This document shows positions 1 through 11,861 of a DNA stretch of 64,000 nt, piece after piece (within the stretch, counting starts at the first letter, position 1; each line of letters opens with the position of its first letter). A program made the translations under genes and the position numbers. The notes under the pieces were generated by a model. The model saw only the letters and a list, made by a program, of their open reading frames with translations. It made no database searches and was not told the DNA's origin. The stretch lies in assembly GCA_024138025.1 (NCBI GenBank), contig JAMXBD010000397.1:930001-994000 (forward strand). The letters are read 5' to 3'. The stretch is from Combretum micranthum (lineage: Eukaryota > Streptophyta > Magnoliopsida > Myrtales > Combretaceae).

Positions 1-62
1 AATTAAGATGAAAAATTTTGAGTTAGTGTTCAATTTGTTAAATTCGTAATGTGAGATGGTGC

Positions 63-72
63 CTATATAAAC
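63..72 (+). promoter_or_regulatory. Possible TATA box of relict LTR L0
   Basis: CTATATAAAC lies upstream of the region that matches the transcribed part of the related LTRs, in the position where the younger LTRs carry CTATAAATACC. It is a motif call on a decayed LTR and is probably inactive. Confidence 0.35.
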
Positions 73-1207
73 ACCTAGTATTCAAGCTCAAATTTCATGT
101 TTTATGTGTTAAATGAAGTCCTTAAGTAATAGATATAGTAAAGCTTTAAATTTTGATGCATTAAACAAGTTTTCTCATTTTGAGAAAAGCTTATTTAAAA
201 ATATACTTGCAAAGTGAAAAATGTAAATTTTTATGTAGAAATGAAGGTCTTTGATAGTACTGATGATGAAGACTCATTCTTATTTAGATAACAAGAAATT
301 TCTAAGAATGAAATCCTAAAATACTAATGAGATGCCAAATTGGAAGAGTTGGATTTTTAAGAAGTAACTATTATGGAATCTTGTAAGAATTAGGAGTTCT
401 TAGAGTTTCATTATCAAAAATCATTAAGATCATGCACATATTGAACTCATCACATGTTATTCATATTAGGAACTTATTCATATTTTATATACACATGAAT
501 CATCAACTAAACACATTTTGATCAAGTGCAAAAACAATTTTTCGGAAATGGAAAAGTTACAGAACAGATCTGATCCCTCTGTTCTATGACCTAAATGTTT
601 TTAAAACTTGGAATTATATTAGAAATAGATAGATCTTTCAAAGTAGATAGAAATCGATATAAAATTTGCGAAATTCCGAGTTAAAATGACCAAGTTATGG
701 CCGTTTTAAGTTGGAACTTCTACAAATAGCGAGAATCACGATTTCGTTTAGTTTAGATACATAGTTTGAATTAGTTAAATGATGAAATTCTCATTAGGTT
801 ATTCTTATTTGGTAGGTGATCCCGAGAATGACGATATCCTACCACCTGATTACAATTACTAAGAGACCGGCGTATCTAACCGAGTGAGTATTACTTCCAA
901 TTTCAATTATTGCTTGTATTTGTAATGATAGTTGCACTAATTACTTAGCAAAGACAAAAATGAATATGCATGATAGGGTTATTTGGGAATTATAATTGTC
1001 TTCTGTTGATATGTGAAGATGAATTTAAAGAATATTGAAGCCGGGTGATAATTCATTGCTTGTATAGAGAGGAGCTAGAATTCATTATTTGCAAGTATTG
1101 CTTGGTCACCTAAAAGAATTGAATTAATCAATTGTTAGATCTCAATTATAAACTTAAACTCATTCATATCACGATGGAGAAGGAGCATTAGTATTTTTTG
1201 GTTTTCC

Positions 1208-1300
1208 GTGATCCATAAAAAGAATATGTTGGTTAATCGTGATCCATAAAATGAATCTATTGGTTAATTGTGATCCATAAAAAGAATTATTGTTTAGTTG
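1208..1300 (+). repeat. Three-copy tandem repeat, period 31 bp
   Basis: GTGATCCATAAA recurs at 1208, 1239 and 1270, each followed by a variant of GAATNTNTTGGTTAAT. Spacing is exactly 31 bp twice; the third unit is more diverged at its end. It lies inside relict LTR L0 and was not seen in the other LTRs, so it is a local expansion. No function is indicated. Confidence 0.85.
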
Positions 1301-1401
1301 ACCGTGAGCTTAAACGGCGTCGTACCGCAGGATTCGTTAATCTGCTAACCCGGGATGGAGGGCTCAAGTCCATCCACATATGATTTCTGGCTGGTCATAT
1401 G

Positions 1402-3021
1402 TGTAAACCGCCAAAAATTTCATAATTCTTAAAAATAATCTTAGAAACCTAATATCAAAATACAAATCCCGAAAATTAACTTAAGATAAATACCCAATTC
1501 TAGGCCGAGTCAAAACACTGGAAACGAAAACCTAAAAATCGAATCAAGTTAAAACTTAGTTCCCAATAAAGATAAAGAACGAGCTTTCTGGATCTTGAGA
1601 AAATGAGAACCCTTGAAACAAAATATAAAATCCAACTACCGGTATAATCAACGTCCGAATGCCAATTAAATAATCTACCCAATTCCTAAAACACGAATCG
1701 AAACGATAGATCCAAATACCGCTTAACAATGAAAGGATAAAATCCTAAATCCTTCGGTAAAATTTTAGAATCACAAATTCCAAATTTTCACCAAAAGTCA
1801 AACTGGGTCAACTCATAACCCTATACTCGGTTAAACTATCCCGAGAACTAAAAACTATTAAATAATCACAAATAAAATAAGATAAAACATAGATGTAAAA
1901 CTAAAAATATAAAACGATCAAAACTCGAAAATTATACGATCTTACGAATATCCCGACGAAAACAGAAGTCAAATTGGAACCCTAAGGACAACAAAACCCA
2001 TAACGAACCCTAGTATTTAAGACCCGGCAATCCCGCGTTTTCAAACCCTAGAAAATGAAATTAAGTTAATGGCCTAAAATAGTTCGTAATAATATAGGGT
2101 AACATAAAAATATCAGATTAACAAATTTTAAGTGTCCTTCAGATTCAAACGGGATAAGTGCTCGAAAAGCGTGTCCCGGAGCTCGTAATATTAAAAATAT
2201 TCCGTTTATACCAATGGACTCGTAAAAATATAAGGATTCCAAAAATATCAGTTTTAGAATTTTTCGGTAGCTAAAAATTACATGTTCCTTCCTGGAGAAT
2301 CCAAATCGCTCGGGGAAAGCGACTCTAGGTTCGGAGCCGAGCCAATCGAATGCTGTGGGTGAGGACCTGAGGACTAGCAGTAGAAGGTCGAGGACCTTCA
2401 ACCCCGATTCCCTAACCTTTGATGTGGACGGGTAAATCCGTTCTATATATTGTTGTCGGATAATTATATATATTTGCGTAATCATGTGATTGTTGCATTA
2501 AATGTATAGCATATGTGTGAATAAAATAAATAAAATTGTTTGAAAATATGGTGCGAATGAAAAGGAATATCTCGCTAAGCTAGTTGTAGCTTACATCCCT
2601 ATAGATTTTGTTGAAACAGGTATACCCATGGTTTAAATTGAGGATCATGACATTGAGGAAGTCATGAAAAGATGGCTAAGCTTCTATGAAGGAAACAGAA
2701 TCATAAGATAAGTAAATTTTGTAAGGTTCTTTATATATAATGACTTATATGATTAGTGATGTATATTTATTTGAAGATAATAGATGGACATACCCCTAAG
2801 AATTGCAATGCAATATGTTTATGTTTTATGATAAGTATTCTCTTTGCCTTGTTACTTATTTATTATCAATATAAATTGCGCTACTCCGTTGCATTTCCTT
2901 GGTTGTGATGTACGCCTTGTACATGATATGGAAGCCTTTGCGTGACTAAGATAGTCATTCCTAAGCTTTAGTATTGTGTACGGCAGACTGCCACGTTTAG
3001 GGTACCCCTCGGGGCATGATA
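1402..3021 (+). repeat. 5' LTR of element H, internally deleted
   Basis: It starts TGTAAACCGCC and ends ATGATA, a mutated form of the TGACA end seen in E1-E4. Its first 880 bp align with the 3' LTR of H at 32753-33633. After GCTAAAAATTACA (near 2282) it jumps to sequence matching the distal part of the full-length LTRs (for example CCCTAACC and GGTAAATCC near 2410-2440). The part missing here includes the TATA region present in the 3' LTR (33973). The left flank is ATATG (1397-1401); the matching target duplication would be beyond the right edge. Confidence 0.85.
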
Positions 3022-3029
3022 GTTTAAGT

Positions 3030-3041
3030 TGGTATCAGAGC
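3030..3041 (+). other. Primer binding site of H (tRNA-iMet type)
   Basis: TGGTATCAGAGC, 8 nt after the LTR end, is complementary to the 3' end of plant initiator-methionine tRNA. The same 12-mer and 8-nt spacing occur in E1-E4 on the minus strand. Confidence 0.92.
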
Positions 3042-3547
3042 AACGAGGTTTTGGAAATTAGGAAACAGGATATTAGGAGTATAGAGTGGTAGAACTTGAT
3101 CTTATGTCTAAAAATCCTTATGTCTAAGAATAGAACTTTATCTTGGAGAATATTAGAAGAAGGCAGGAAATACTTATGCAAGAATTGGAGGATATTTAGT
3201 AAGATACTAAATGGAAGTATCATAAGAATAGGATTTACCCTAGGATGTTGACCTAAGATTGAGAAAGGTAGGAATGGCTTGGAGATAGAACATAGCAGAA
3301 CAATATGGAGAAAACATGAAGGAGACTTAGAGCTTAGAGATAGAATGAATATAGTAAGCTTACCTTCGCAAGATCAATAAGTCTTAATGAATAGTAACAC
3401 TATTCAAGATCAATTAAGAGCAACATAAGTATAATGCCTCTTTTATAGGTAAAACCCTTAGGTAAATAACATTTAATACCTACGTTAACCTTTAAATCAA
3501 ACGAACAAAAATCTTTAACGCTTCTCTTTTCCTTAAAAACAATTAAC
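3042..3547 (+). other. Untranslated leader of H, no gene seen
   Basis: This 506-bp AT-rich stretch lies between the primer site and the first Gag-like module. No conserved protein similarity was recognised in any frame. Confidence 0.6.
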
Positions 3548-4158
3548 ATGTGCGTAAAACTCGAAATAAAGAAAATATCTAATACGACCACTTCGTTTGG
3601 TTCTAAGAAGCTACCCGGGGAAATTATGCCACAATCAAGCAATCCTCTCGAAGCACAACAAGAACAAGGAGCACCCTCACCACAAGATCTAACTCAAGAA
3701 CTCTTGACCACCATAAGACATCTAGAAGAGACGATAAGGACTTATATACAACAAGCACCTACAACCTCTGCACTCGCTCTAGTTACAAGACCCCAACTCA
3801 GAGCAAACCCAGTATCGCAAGTGCCTTCTTTCATGGCCAATCCAGAACCCCAGGCTAAGAAGCATAAACAACTCCAACCCTTTAAGGATTTCGTAACCCC
3901 TAAGGTCAGATGCTGGAAGTGTGAAGGAAGACATTTCCCCAAAAGTTGCCCACAACTGTAGCACAAGTGTTACTTCTGTGGAAACAAAGACCACAAAATC
4001 CTTAATTGTCCTAAGAAGAATGGCACTATCTATTCTGGTTATGCAAAGGGAAGACACAGTGCCAACATTTACCCAACAACAATAAGGAAATGCTACGTAT
4101 GCAGCCGTCTTATCTGTAAGACTAGGAATTACCCTACAAATGCCAAGGAAACATGCTA
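3548..4158 (+). pseudogene. gag: Gag-like module 1 of H, 5' part (zinc knuckles, no capsid domain)
   Basis: The frame opens at ATG 3548 with a Pro/Gln-rich stretch (MPQSSNPLEAQQEQG from 3626). It then reaches zinc knuckle CWKCEGRHFPKSC (CX2CX3HX4C, codons near 122-134), an in-frame TAG (3959-3961), a second knuckle CYFCGNKDHKILNC and a decayed CYVC motif. The order KCPQL-type linker then CYFC matches Gag of E1-E4, but the capsid block (YFDG...WWESK) that should precede it is absent, so this module looks internally deleted. E1 inserted at 4158. The frame resumes at 30009 without a shift once one copy of the target duplication is removed. The encoded protein would bind RNA at most; it cannot form a normal capsid. 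Confidence 0.7.
4154..4158. repeat. Target site duplication of E1, left copy (TGCTA)
   Basis: TGCTA immediately precedes the left LTR of E1 and is repeated at 30004-30008 right after its other LTR. This 5-bp duplication shows that 4159-30003 entered as one insertion. Confidence 0.95.
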
Positions 4159-7100
4159 TGTCACGCCCCAGCGGGTACCCTAAACGTGACAGCCCGCCGT
4201 ACGCAATATTAAAACTTAAGAATGACTACCTCAGTCACTCGAAAGCTTCCATATCGGTACAAGGCGTACATTCACAACAAAGGGAGACCGTTGGAGTAAT
4301 GCATTTTACGACATGGGCAGCGGAACATGCAAAATAACACTTAATATATATATCATTGAAATAAAAGTCTTACAGCTTCTAAGGGGCATTCCCCCGATAA
4401 TTCTTGATAACATGGTTCTAAAAAAAAAACATAACTAAAGCTAGAAGATATTAGAAGAAATCTACTCTATAACTTCAAAATAGATTGCCTCCAAAAGCTT
4501 CTCAAAATGGGGATTCTACCCGGGGAAATCAAGATGGTCTCGGGTACAAAAAGGTAATCCTGCAATATCAAAAGTCTATAGGAGTATAAGCATGACTAGC
4601 TTAGTGAGATATTCTTTATGCAATAGTACTCATAACAACACTCAAACAAGTTTATTAATCAAGCATATGAATGCAACAATCATATGATCAAACATTACAT
4701 ACGACTATCCGGTTTCGTATGTTTGATGGATTTACCCCTCCATCGGTGGTTAGGGAATGCTTTGAACTGGGTCCCGAACAACCTCCTCAAGTTTGTGCGC
4801 TTCTTGGGGTTTCAACGAACCGTACTACTAGTCCCCGGGCCTTCCATGCCCAAAGCGATCGATCCGGCTCGGCTACACCTTGAGGCCGTATTCCCCGTAC
4901 GTCCTAACCCTCAAGATGTAGCTAGGCAGCTTACCTTTCCGGTCCCACGCTGAGGAGTAGTAGCAAAACTTCGAAATAATTTTCTAAGTGATATGCATGA
5001 GCAATTTATTATATGAGGATTTCAATATGACATTAAATCATTTAAAGCGATCAAACAATATTTGCACACATAACAATACATGCATGGAAACATTTATATC
5101 AATCACAAATCGAGTTCCGATATACTTATCGTTCATTGATCGCACACAACGAATCACATACATAATTCCCATAATATCCCACATGCATATTAATTTTTAT
5201 CTTTTTCCTAACATCTAGTGCTCTATTCTACAAGCACATGCGCGAATACATAAGCGTAAAGGAAACTCACTCGTCCATAGCGTCCTAGGAGTCGAAGTAA
5301 TCCTCGGGAAGACAAGATCGTGATCCTCGACACCTAAACAAAAGAAATACCCAACATGAGTATTTCATCCAAAATCTATTCAAGTTCTATACTTCTATCT
5401 TAAAGAATTCGTAAAATCGTATGGAATGGAAATCCCAATTTAAAATGGCCATAACTTGCTCATTTTAACTCGGAATTTCGCATATTATATACCGATTTCT
5501 ACCTACTCGAAAAGATCTATCTATTTCTAAGGTTATTTTCATCAAAAGAAGTCATTTAGGTCTTGGAATAAAATCGTACAGATTTGATACGAATTTTCCA
5601 AACATCAAAACTAGAGTTTTCAAACTTTACTTTACCCAAGGGCTTTTGTACAAAAATATAGATATATAGTATGGTTGAAAAATCCCTTGAATTTATGTAT
5701 ATATATGTATAAACTCAAACTATATGCATGAATTTGGTGTTGTCTCAATAATGGTTTTGTAAAACACATGTCTTGAAAGTGAGATGAGCTTAAGACTTGA
5801 AAAGAGTTAGTTTTATTTTGAAAATTTCCTAAATTATTATAAATGAGTATTTCTTCCTTTTAACTCCATTTCTTAGTTATTAATCTTCAAAAGTAATTTT
5901 CATCTTTTAAGATTTTCATAAATTTATTTCTAGTGGTTTGGAAACATATAGTTATATCCACTTTTAAAAGAAATCATCTTATAAGTACATTTTGGAAAAC
6001 TTATCTTAGACTTTAGTGTTAGTGGAAAACTTTGACAATTGAATCTAAGAAATCCTTTGTTTAAGTCTAAAGAAACTTTCTTATTTATTTGAAAAGACAA
6101 TTTATATTAACTTTACTTTATGTATTTCTTGGTAAAAACCATATATTATTACTATCTTTAGAAAAATATTTATTAAGATAAATTTCAAACCTTTAAGGAA
6201 AATAACTTCTTATGTGACAAAATTTATATTTAAAAAGAGTTCTTATTCTTATTTTAAGAAAGCTCATTTCTATTATGATTGAGACAATAACAACATATCC
6301 ATGCATGAATGAGAATATGTAACCATGAAAAAAATATAAAAAAAAAACATAATTAAAATAAATAAGAGCATAAAAGTAAAGTCAAGTATTGGGAACCTTA
6401 GCTTCCTCAAGGTATCCCGAGACTAAGAATAGACTAGTCCTCAAAAGCAAAGAAATAAAATTGTTTTGACTTGATATGGACAAGTCTAAGACTAGAAAGA
6501 CTAGTCTTAATATTGCATAAAACAAGTAAATAAATAAATTGCAAGACTTGAAAATAAATAAATAACAAGTGAGCTTATATGCTCTAAATAAATCTATATA
6601 CATAATACTTTATATATGTTAGGTTGGAAACAAATAATAACAATAACAACATAATGGAAACATAAAGAAAACAAGAACATGAACAAAAACAAAACATGAA
6701 TAAATTGTTGCTTCTTTAACTCATTGAGTCTAAGAAACATACACTAAACTCATGTTGAGTTATATGAACATGAGGAGAGAATATGAGAAACTTTTACCTA
6801 AAGCTTATGGGTTTGTTGAAGAAGAAAAGAATGGGTTGTTGTATTATGTGGGACTTGGTTTTCTAAAGAAAAGAAGAGACTTGAGAGAGATGTTGGGAGA
6901 GGAATTTTGTGGAGTGATTTTGGGAGAGTTTTAGTATGAATTTTTGTTGTGTGAAAGAATGGAAGAGGAAGGGGGTATTTATAGATTTTTGGAGTGGAAA
7001 TTTGTGTGTTTAAAATTAAATGAAATTGAAATAAAAATAGATGGAAGAGGGAGCATAGAGGCGCCGGTTTTGAGTGTATAGAGGGGGAGAATTAATTATT

Positions 7101-7667
7101 TTTGTTTGTTTTGTATTAAAAGAAGTAATATGTAAGGTATGATGTGATTAAAGTTGTATGGGGAAGGTAAATTGTAAGGTATAGGTATGGTAGAGTGTAA
7201 GAAAAAGTAGAGATAGGTGAATAGTAAAAAAGTACTATGAATAGTAGACTAGACAATTAAAATACCGGTAGTAACGAAAATTCGAGTAAAAGGCCTATAT
7301 CTGATATTTTTAGTTACCGAAAAATTCTAAAACTGATATTTTTGAAAACCTTATATTTTTACGAATCTATTGGTGTTGTCGGAATATTTTTGCTATCCGG
7401 TGCTCCGGGGCACGGTTTTTGAAAACTGATCCCGATCGGATCCGAAGGACACTAGAAAAATTCAAATCTGATATTTTTAGGCTTCCCTATGTTATTACGA
7501 ACCGTTTTCCATAATTATCTTAATTTCGTTTTCTAGGGTTTAAGAACACGGGATTGCCGGATCTAGATTCACTAGACTAATCATAGAACTAGGTTAATTT
7601 TAGGGTTTCGTTTCAACTTCCGATTCTTAGGGTTTGCTAATATTATCGAAAAATATAGGGGCTTACA
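4159..7667 (-). repeat. 3' LTR of E1
   Basis: It is 3509 bp, TGTAAGCCCC...GGCGTGACA on the minus strand. It is nearly the same as 26512-30003. Small ORFs in it (such as 4684-4953 and 4988-5218 plus, 6382-6603 minus) match no known protein and are taken as chance. Confidence 0.95.
6974..6984 (-). promoter_or_regulatory. TATA box in 3' LTR of E1
   Basis: CTATAAATACC on the minus strand, followed by a CT-rich stretch (CCCTTCCTCTTCC). The same motif occurs at the same place in LTR1, LTR2 and LTR3 of the array and in the 3' LTR of H. It probably directs the RNA polymerase II start of the genomic RNA. Confidence 0.7.
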
Positions 7668-7680
7668 ACCTACCCTCCTT
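7668..7680 (-). other. Polypurine tract of E1
   Basis: AAGGAGGGTAGGT on the minus strand abuts the TGTAAG start of the 3' LTR. It is the expected primer for plus-strand DNA synthesis and is conserved in E2-E4. H has AAGGTGGGTAGGT. Confidence 0.9.
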
Positions 7681-7696
7681 AAAGAAAGTTTTGTCC

Positions 7697-8717
7697 TCAA
7701 AACTTGACTATCGTACCTGATTCCTCGAAAAGGTTCGGATATTTGCGTCGGATCTCATCCTTGGCTTCCCAAGTTGCCTCCTCATGGGTGTGATTCCTCC
7801 AGAGGACTTTGACATGTTTGATCTCCTTATTCCGAAGCTTTTGGACTTTTCTATCCAAAATCTGTACCGGGTGCTCCTCATAAGTAACGTTCTCCTTTAG
7901 CAACACTAGCTCCAACTCAACTACTCGTTCTGGATCTGCTACATGCTTGCGTAAGACCGATACATGAAACACGTTGTGCACACCTGACAGGTTTGGCGGC
8001 AAGGCTAGGCGATATGCTAGATCTCCCACTCGTTCGAGCACTTCAAAAGGTCCAATGTACCGTGGGCTCAACTTTCCTTATGAGCGTACCCGATGTATAC
8101 TCTTGATTGGATTTATCTTTAAGTACACATGGTCTCTTACTTGAAATTCAAGAACTCTCCTTTTTAGATCTGCCCAGCTTTTCTGTCTATCTTGGGCCTC
8201 TTTCATTCGCTGTCGGATTATCCTCACTTTGTCTGCTGCATCTTGTACCAAATCTGGTCCAATAGCAAGCTTTTCTACATCATCCCAAAATAGAGGCGAT
8301 CTACAGCGTCGTCTGTACAAAGCTTCATATGGCGGCATTTGTATGGTCGAGTGATAGCTGTTGTTGTAGGCAAACTCTACGAGCGGCAAATGAGCATCCC
8401 AGCTTCCTTTAAATTCCATAACACAGGCACGCAACATGTCTTCCAAGGTTTGGATCGTCCGTTCCGATTGTCCATCGGTTTGGGGGTGATAAGCTGTGCT
8501 AAAGTGCAACTTTGTCCCCATACACTTTTGTAAACTTGTCCAAAACTTAGACACGAATCTAGGATCTCGGTCTGACACAATCCCAGCAGGTACTCCATGT
8601 AATCGTACTATTTCCCTTATGTACAGCTTGGCTAATTTGTCCATTGAGTACGTCATGTTTATTGGTATGAAATGAGCCGATTTGGTCAAACGATCTACCA
8701 CGACCCATATAGCATCA
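7697..8717 (-). pseudogene. pol: E1 pol, 3' part: integrase core, C-terminal domain and chromodomain
   Basis: Reading leftwards from the Athila insertion, the frame begins [12 protein letters not shown]. It carries the second and third acidic residues of the integrase DDE core ([10 protein letters not shown] and [14 protein letters not shown]) and the [18 protein letters not shown] block (GPY/F type). It ends with a chromodomain ([30 protein letters not shown]) thought to guide integration to marked chromatin. TAA at 8078-8080 replaces the CAA of the sister copies. The Athila element separates this part from the first catalytic Asp and the zinc finger of integrase at 21741-21948. The stop codon at 7697 lies only about 17 bp from the polypurine tract. 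Confidence 0.92.
8713..8717. repeat. Target site duplication of the Athila element, left copy (CATCA)
   Basis: CATCA before the LTR start at 8718 is repeated at 21736-21740. Removing the insertion and one copy gives GCATCATACCCT, as found uninterrupted in E2 (near 38790). Confidence 0.93.
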
Positions 8718-10484
8718 TGATGTGCTGTGATAAGTATTGAATTTTAAAGCATATTTCTAGCAAGCGCACTAGGTCTTCTATTGTAATATAGCATGAATAA
8801 AGTGTCGATCCCAAGGATTTACTAATACTAGACAATTATCAACTAATACTAATATCTAGGCAATTGATTTTCTTAATATGATTAAGTTAAACTAATTATC
8901 TATATAATTATCTATATGAAATGCAATGAGCTTTTAAAGAGAGGGATATGATGACAAGTGTGGGAAGGATTAGAATCCACTTTAAACTATTGCTAATCAA
9001 CTTGAACTCATGTTATAATGATAATTAGATTCATGAATATTCATAAGAAATTATCAAGATTTAAAAACAAAGTTTGAAAACCTTTTAAACCACAAAACAA
9101 TTCAATAACTTCCGTTGAATAAATCATTAGTGGAATCAAAATTACAATTATAAATCTCCCGATTCTATAATTGACTAATACTTTATATTAAAATCTCCTA
9201 ATTCCTTAGTGAGAAATCAACATAAAACATTGCATTAATATTCATGGATAATTTCTAAACTAGATTAAACTACGCCGCTTCCGTAATTGCAATTTAATCT
9301 TAATTTATGAATTCATGTGAACACTAATTTCCCTTCCGAGTTATCAAAACAAAATGAATAATCAGAATTCAATATGAATATTTCATGATTCTAAATATCT
9401 TATAACATAGATTCAAAAATCATCTTAACATGTTTAAAGCTTCATCAACTTCCCACAAAAAGAATTTAGCTACTCATGGATGATGATTCAACAATCAAAT
9501 AAGAAATTGCAAATGATTTCATTATGATCAGAATATTCAAGTATATGAATTGCATAAAAAGAATAAGATTAGAAATCACCAATTCAAAATACTAAAGCTT
9601 CACTTGCAAATCTTGTATAACTTCAAATCTCTTCAAAATCTCTTATGAAATGCCTATTCTAAATATTCTAAAGCTACTTGGAGTACTAGATATTTGGTTG
9701 CTTAGATGATTCTGAGAATGAGAGGAAGACCCCCTATTTATAGGAAAAATTTCGTGAAAAACATTTAATGAGCTTTGCTGTTTCTCAATGTACGCCGGCC
9801 GTTATAGATCCTACGCCGGCGGCTTACAGGCGGCGTATCTTCAAATTGTTCCTTGTGCAGGCAGTGCACTGGCAGCCTTCAATATCTGTTACAACGTAGG
9901 CCGCTTCAACGCCGGCGGCTTTGAACGTAGATCTAGCCGGCGTATGTAGTCAGAAATGAAGCGTTGGGCAGATTTATAACGAACGCCGTCTCAAGGCCGG
10001 CGGCTTTGACACCGGCGTAGGCATTCCAACAGATGTGTTGCTTCATTTTACTTCAAGTATTGGATAGCTTCATGTCTCTTCAATTCTTCCATGTACGCTG
10101 CCTCAAGGCCGGCGGCTTTAATGCCGGCTTATAATGTAACTCTTTCAAAGCTGGTGATTTTTTAGTTCTGAGCTGCCGGCCTTCATTTACGCTGGCTTCT
10201 TCATCTTCTACGCCGGCAGCTTTGAGGCGGCTTTGAATGTTGTTTTACTTGTGCTGGGCAAAGCTGGCTGTGCTGCAACGGCCTTGGATTTTACGCCGTC
10301 TGAAAGCCGGCGGCTTTCAACGCTGAATTGCCGGCCTTGACTTCAATTTTTCCTCTTTTCAATTCAAATTCACTTGTTTTGATTTCTTTATCCAAATTAG
10401 TCCTGAAACATAAAATTTAATCAAAACAAATATCTATTCTAGCTCAATTGATTATCAAGATTTGTATAAAATATGATCTTATCA
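8718..10484 (-). repeat. 3' LTR of the Athila element
   Basis: On the minus strand it starts TGATAAGATCATATTTTAT and ends CACAGCACATCA. It is a direct match of 19974-21735 with scattered substitutions and short indels. About 9790-10340 is rich in CGCCGGC and GCCGGCGGC motifs against an AT-rich background. Confidence 0.95.
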
Positions 10485-10499
10485 ATTCCCCCACACTTG
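10485..10499 (-). other. Polypurine tract of the Athila element
   Basis: CAAGTGTGGGGGAAT on the minus strand abuts the LTR start TGATAAG, the position required for plus-strand priming. Confidence 0.85.
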
Positions 10500-11861
10500 A
10501 ATTTTTGCTTGTCCTCAAGCAAAATGAAGAATAATATGAAATCTCTTTTCATATAGTACAATTTTCCTATTTAAATCTTAACTTCTTTAACTTGATTCTC
10601 TTGTATCTACAGCTCTAACCATACTAATTCCTTGCAATTAGAGTACTATAATCAAAATTTAGGAGTTAATCCAAACAAAACAAGTTTTAATCTCAACTTT
10701 TAAAAAGAAACTTTCAATTCAAAAGCAAATACTTAATCCACTAAGGAAAAATACTCATTTAAAATTCATTAGATTTCTATTATATATATTCTAAGTAACA
10801 CAAAATGAAAGCATGTTGTATCTACTTTTTCCTTAGAATTTCTCCTTCTTTATTATAAGTCTCCTTCCTTTGCATATTTTGCATTCATTTTTCTTTTCTT
10901 TTTTTTTTTGGGAGGTTTTTGCCTCCATCTTTTTGTTTTTCAAAGCTCATGAATTGAACTTTTGCCATTCTTCCCTTCTCGTTATAGTGAGTTCATTGAG
11001 TCGGCACATCTCAGGCTCATCACCTAAGTGACCAGGTTTCAAAATACCCCTAAGAACTCTTCCTCACTTTAACATTCAAGTTCAGATACTCATAACTCAA
11101 TATTTCAAGTCAGAGGAGTAGTGGCTATGCTTGTTCTTTCTTTCTTTTTGAATGCAATACAATATCAAAGACTTATTTTTATAAAGGATCACTAAGTTTA
11201 AAAGTTTCTTCTACCTCTTTCACCAAGTGTTAAAATTCAAAGAATATATACAAATTAAAATTTCCAAGAAGTAGACCTGTTTATTTTTCAACAAAAGGAC
11301 TCGACCAGCTCTTAAATTTCCAATTCCAAAGTTAAAAATAAAGTAAACTTGTTCCTTAAGGATTTTACAACTTAATTTTAACTTAGTAAACCAATCACAA
11401 TAGCAGGTGAGTAAGACACTTTCACAAGTCAATTTCATTGATTTTCATTCTTTGCTTTGTACTATCTCCATTTTCAAGAGATTTTTGAAAAAATTTTGGC
11501 AGAATTTCCTCATGATTTGCTTTCAAACCAAAAATACAAGGTGAAGATTTTTCAATATAAACAACAGCAAACAGATCATATTCAACACTTCAGCACTTCA
11601 TGTAATTCTATTCCTTCCCCCACACTTCAATTAAACAGTGACCTCACTGTTTTTCAGCAAATAAAACAGAGGAAAGAAATAAGAAATGAATTGGATACTT
11701 CCCTGAAGTCAGTTGATTCATAATCATCAAAATTTGGCATCGCAAGAGATTTGCTTTGCTCGATTCCTGTAATCACTACAAAGAAAAACAAAAAACAAAA
11801 ACAAAAACAAAATAAAAGCAGAAAAAATAAAAAATGAGTTCACCCACAGGAACTTGGGTAC
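10500..11861 (-). other. 3' noncoding region of the Athila element
   Basis: This 1.36-kb AT-rich stretch lies between the extra 3' ORF and the polypurine tract. No protein was recognised in any frame. It holds a T-rich run (10887-10909) and a second polypurine-like tract (11614-11630), noted separately. Confidence 0.6.
11614..11630 (-). other. Second polypurine-like tract in the Athila element
   Basis: TTGAAGTGTGGGGGAAG on the minus strand repeats the core AAGTGTGGGGGAA of the true polypurine tract at 10485, about 1.1 kb upstream of it in element orientation. It could be an additional plus-strand primer or a leftover of a duplicated 3' end. Confidence 0.55.

Larger units (their letters stand above)
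1..1401 (+). repeat. Relict LTR fragment (L0) related to the chromovirus LTRs
   Basis: This stretch has no credible gene. In plus orientation it can be followed, with gaps, along the minus-strand reading of the 3.5-kb chromovirus LTRs. The clearest match is at 610-710, around AGAAATAGATAGATCTTT and GCGAAATTCCGAGTTAAAAT, both also in the LTR at about 5450-5530 (complement). GAGTGAGT at 883 and the block just before 1401 (GATGGAGGG...CATATG) also match. The match ends exactly where the LTR of element H begins, so H inserted into this older LTR. Divergence is far greater than among the other LTRs here, so it is the oldest layer. The rest of L0 should lie beyond the right edge of the window. Confidence 0.65.

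Noticed and set aside
2066..2485. 139-codon minus-strand frame in the 5' LTR of H
   Set aside because: It crosses the deletion junction at about 2282 and is not preserved in the 3' LTR, so it cannot be an old gene.
3030..3041. tRNA gene fragments at the primer sites
   Set aside because: Only 12-18 nt complementary to tRNA 3' ends are present; no cloverleaf arms or internal promoter boxes.
4671..5218. Small ORFs in the LTRs (also at 27022-27565, 34627-35154, 43885-44412, 53148-53675, 62422-62949)
   Set aside because: They recur only because the LTR recurs, lie on the strand opposite to transcription or in the R/U5 part, and match no known protein.
6752..6934. 60-codon frame with Lys/Glu-rich start in the E1 3' LTR
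   Set aside because: It is antisense to LTR transcription just downstream of the TATA box, and small indels break it in the other LTRs.
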